Assembly: GCF_003591035.1 (NCBI RefSeq)
Contig: NZ_QYUO01000001.1
Location: forward strand, 434,001 to 498,000
Direction: 5' to 3'
DNA from: Noviherbaspirillum saxi
GTDB taxonomy: Bacteria; Pseudomonadota; Gammaproteobacteria; Burkholderiales; Burkholderiaceae_D
Length of the DNA stretch: 64,000 nt
This document shows positions 63,122 through 64,000 of the stretch, in pieces (position 1 is the stretch's first letter; each line of letters starts with the position of its first letter). The translations under genes were made by a program, and so were the position numbers. A model generated the notes under the pieces. That model worked only from the letters and a program-made list of their open reading frames with translations. It searched no databases and was not told the origin of the DNA.

Positions 63122-63610
63122 TTATTCTTCATACCGGCATTGTCCGGTCTTCAGGTGGATCGACAATTCCGAAAAATTCTCGCGCGATCCGCACAGGGCG
63201 GGACAGCTTGGCTTGACGCTCAGGGTATCGCCGTCTCGCTCCAGCCGGATCGAGCAATTCAAGCGCCGACCGAAATCGAAGCCGCGTTGTGCGCGCGCAG
63301 CGGGTGCATCCTTGAGCGCGACGCGCCAGCTTGCGCGCGTGTTGTCGTCGCGGACCTCGGCTTGCAAGCCATCGCTTTCATCGATACTGCAATCGAAGCC
63401 ATGCGTACTGCGAAACAGGGACGACTCCCAGCGAAAGGCTTCGATCCGGCTGCCGTTGAGACGGAACTCGCCATTGTCGGCATAGGTGGTCGTCTCCGCT
63501 GCGTCCTTGCGCGTGGTGCTGCAGGAAAAGCGCGCATCGAGCTGCTGCGCCAGCGCGCTGGCTGCAGCCAGCGACAGCAGTGCTCCAGCGACGATGGCGC
63601 GCGGCGTCAT
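63122..63610 (-). CDS. Small exported protein of unknown function between gatA and gatB
   Basis: A 162-residue protein with a signal peptide (residues 1-21, ending SALAQ). The mature part has four to six Cys ([42 protein letters not shown]), enough for disulfides in the periplasm. I recognise no family. It starts 2 bases after the gatA stop codon and ends 71 bases before gatB, so it is co-transcribed with the gat genes although its likely place is outside the cytosol. Confidence 0.7.
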   Translation of the reverse strand: MTPRAIVAGALLSLAAASALAQQLDARFSCSTTRKDAAETTTYADNGEFRLNGSRIEAFRWESSLFRSTHGFDCSIDESDGLQAEVRDDNTRASWRVALKDAPAARAQRGFDFGRRLNCSIRLERDGDTLSVKPSCPALCGSRENFSELSIHLKTGQCRYEE

Positions 63611-63612
63611 GC

Positions 63613-64000
63613 TTATACGCCTTCCGGTGCGCGGCGGTGCCAGTCGGTCGCCAGCTGATACTGGTGCGCGACATTGAGCAGCTTCGCTTCTTCGAAATAA
63701 TTGCCGATGATCTGCAGTCCGACCGGACGCTTGCCATTCTTGTCGCCCTGGCCGAACCCGCAGGGAATCGACATGCCGGGCAAACCGGCCAGGCTGGTCG
63801 ACAGCGTGAAAATATCGGCAAGATAGTTGGCCACCGGGTCATCGGTCTTGTCGCCGAGATCCCATGCCACGGTGGGTGATACCGGGCCCATGATCACGTC
63901 GCACTGCGTGAATGCATTCTGAAAATCCTGCGCGATCAGACGGCGGATCTTTTGCGCCTGCAGGTAGTAGGCATCGTAATAACCGTGCGACAGCACATAC
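63613..64000 (-). CDS. gatA: Asp/Glu-tRNA amidotransferase subunit A, C-terminal part
   Basis: This is the C-terminal roughly 129 residues of GatA; the rest lies beyond the window edge. [20 protein letters not shown] and [22 protein letters not shown], then [13 protein letters not shown] and [18 protein letters not shown] are the amidase-family C-terminal motifs. GatA is the glutaminase subunit feeding ammonia to GatB. The catalytic Ser-Ser-Lys is outside the window. Confidence 0.94.
   Translation of the reverse strand, partial: YVLSHGYYDAYYLQAQKIRRLIAQDFQNAFTQCDVIMGPVSPTVAWDLGDKTDDPVANYLADIFTLSTSLAGLPGMSIPCGFGQGDKNGKRPVGLQIIGNYFEEAKLLNVAHQYQLATDWHRRAPEGV

Overview
The window is chromosomal DNA from a betaproteobacterium of the order Burkholderiales, most likely family Oxalobacteraceae (Herbaspirillum, Collimonas, Herminiimonas or Noviherbaspirillum type). 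This rests on small families typical of that order (DUF3567, DUF1840, DUF4390, DUF2917-like), the rsmB-DUF4390-ntrY-ntrX order, the block comM/ubiK/porin/glnK/amtB/gshA/gshB/IIA/ptsH/ptsI, and many LysR and MocR regulators in moderately GC-rich DNA. It is an inference from gene content; no rRNA or tRNA gene is visible to settle it.

Left part (1-22.3 kb). An EAL/HDOD fragment, a class II glutamine amidotransferase, three LysR regulators, a VpsR-like sigma54 activator and a TrmB-like methyltransferase come first. Then comes a minus-strand block rsmB, DUF4390, ntrY, ntrX-like and a CobW-like remnant, whose last gene runs into a 274-bp three-armed inverted-repeat element. A transport and regulation stretch follows: LysE, alpha/beta hydrolase, DUF1840, a lipoprotein, EamA with AraC, DUF2917 divergent from a MocR regulator, and a second EamA.

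Middle part (22.3-34.6 kb). A small patch holds a comM 3' fragment and an orphan membrane/coiled-coil gene. A GABA catabolic cluster follows: a MocR/GabR-like regulator divergent from gabT-gabD, with a perfect 11+11 bp palindrome between them, then a Bug/TctC binding protein and a gamma-glutamyltransferase. After TauE come a LysR pseudogene cut by an insertion-sequence relic and a nitric-oxide/c-di-GMP operon (H-NOX plus PAS-GGDEF-EAL) preceded by an FNR-like box.

Nitrogen, glutathione and PTS part (34.4-46.1 kb). comM and ubiK lie opposite an operon of TorF-like porin, glnK and amtB that has a sigma54 -24/-12 promoter. The amtB terminator has been split by an intact 1426-bp IS4-family element with a 12-bp palindromic target duplication. 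gshA-gshB and the regulatory PTS (EIIA, HPr, EI) follow, closed by a perfect 16-bp terminator stem.

Right part (46.1-64 kb). This holds a tripartite tricarboxylate transporter (tctCBA), an overlapping operon metX-metW-AmpG-like-M48 peptidase, xthA, and an Rhs polymorphic toxin with a C-terminal EndoU nuclease, followed by one likely immunity gene and one possible second one. pyrE faces gatB and gatA, the latter running off the window.

The most unusual signals are two non-coding inverted-repeat elements (8840-9113 and 34437-34600). They share a conserved core, including a bulged A, while their tip hairpins differ completely. This is what a mobile or structured-RNA repeat family would look like.
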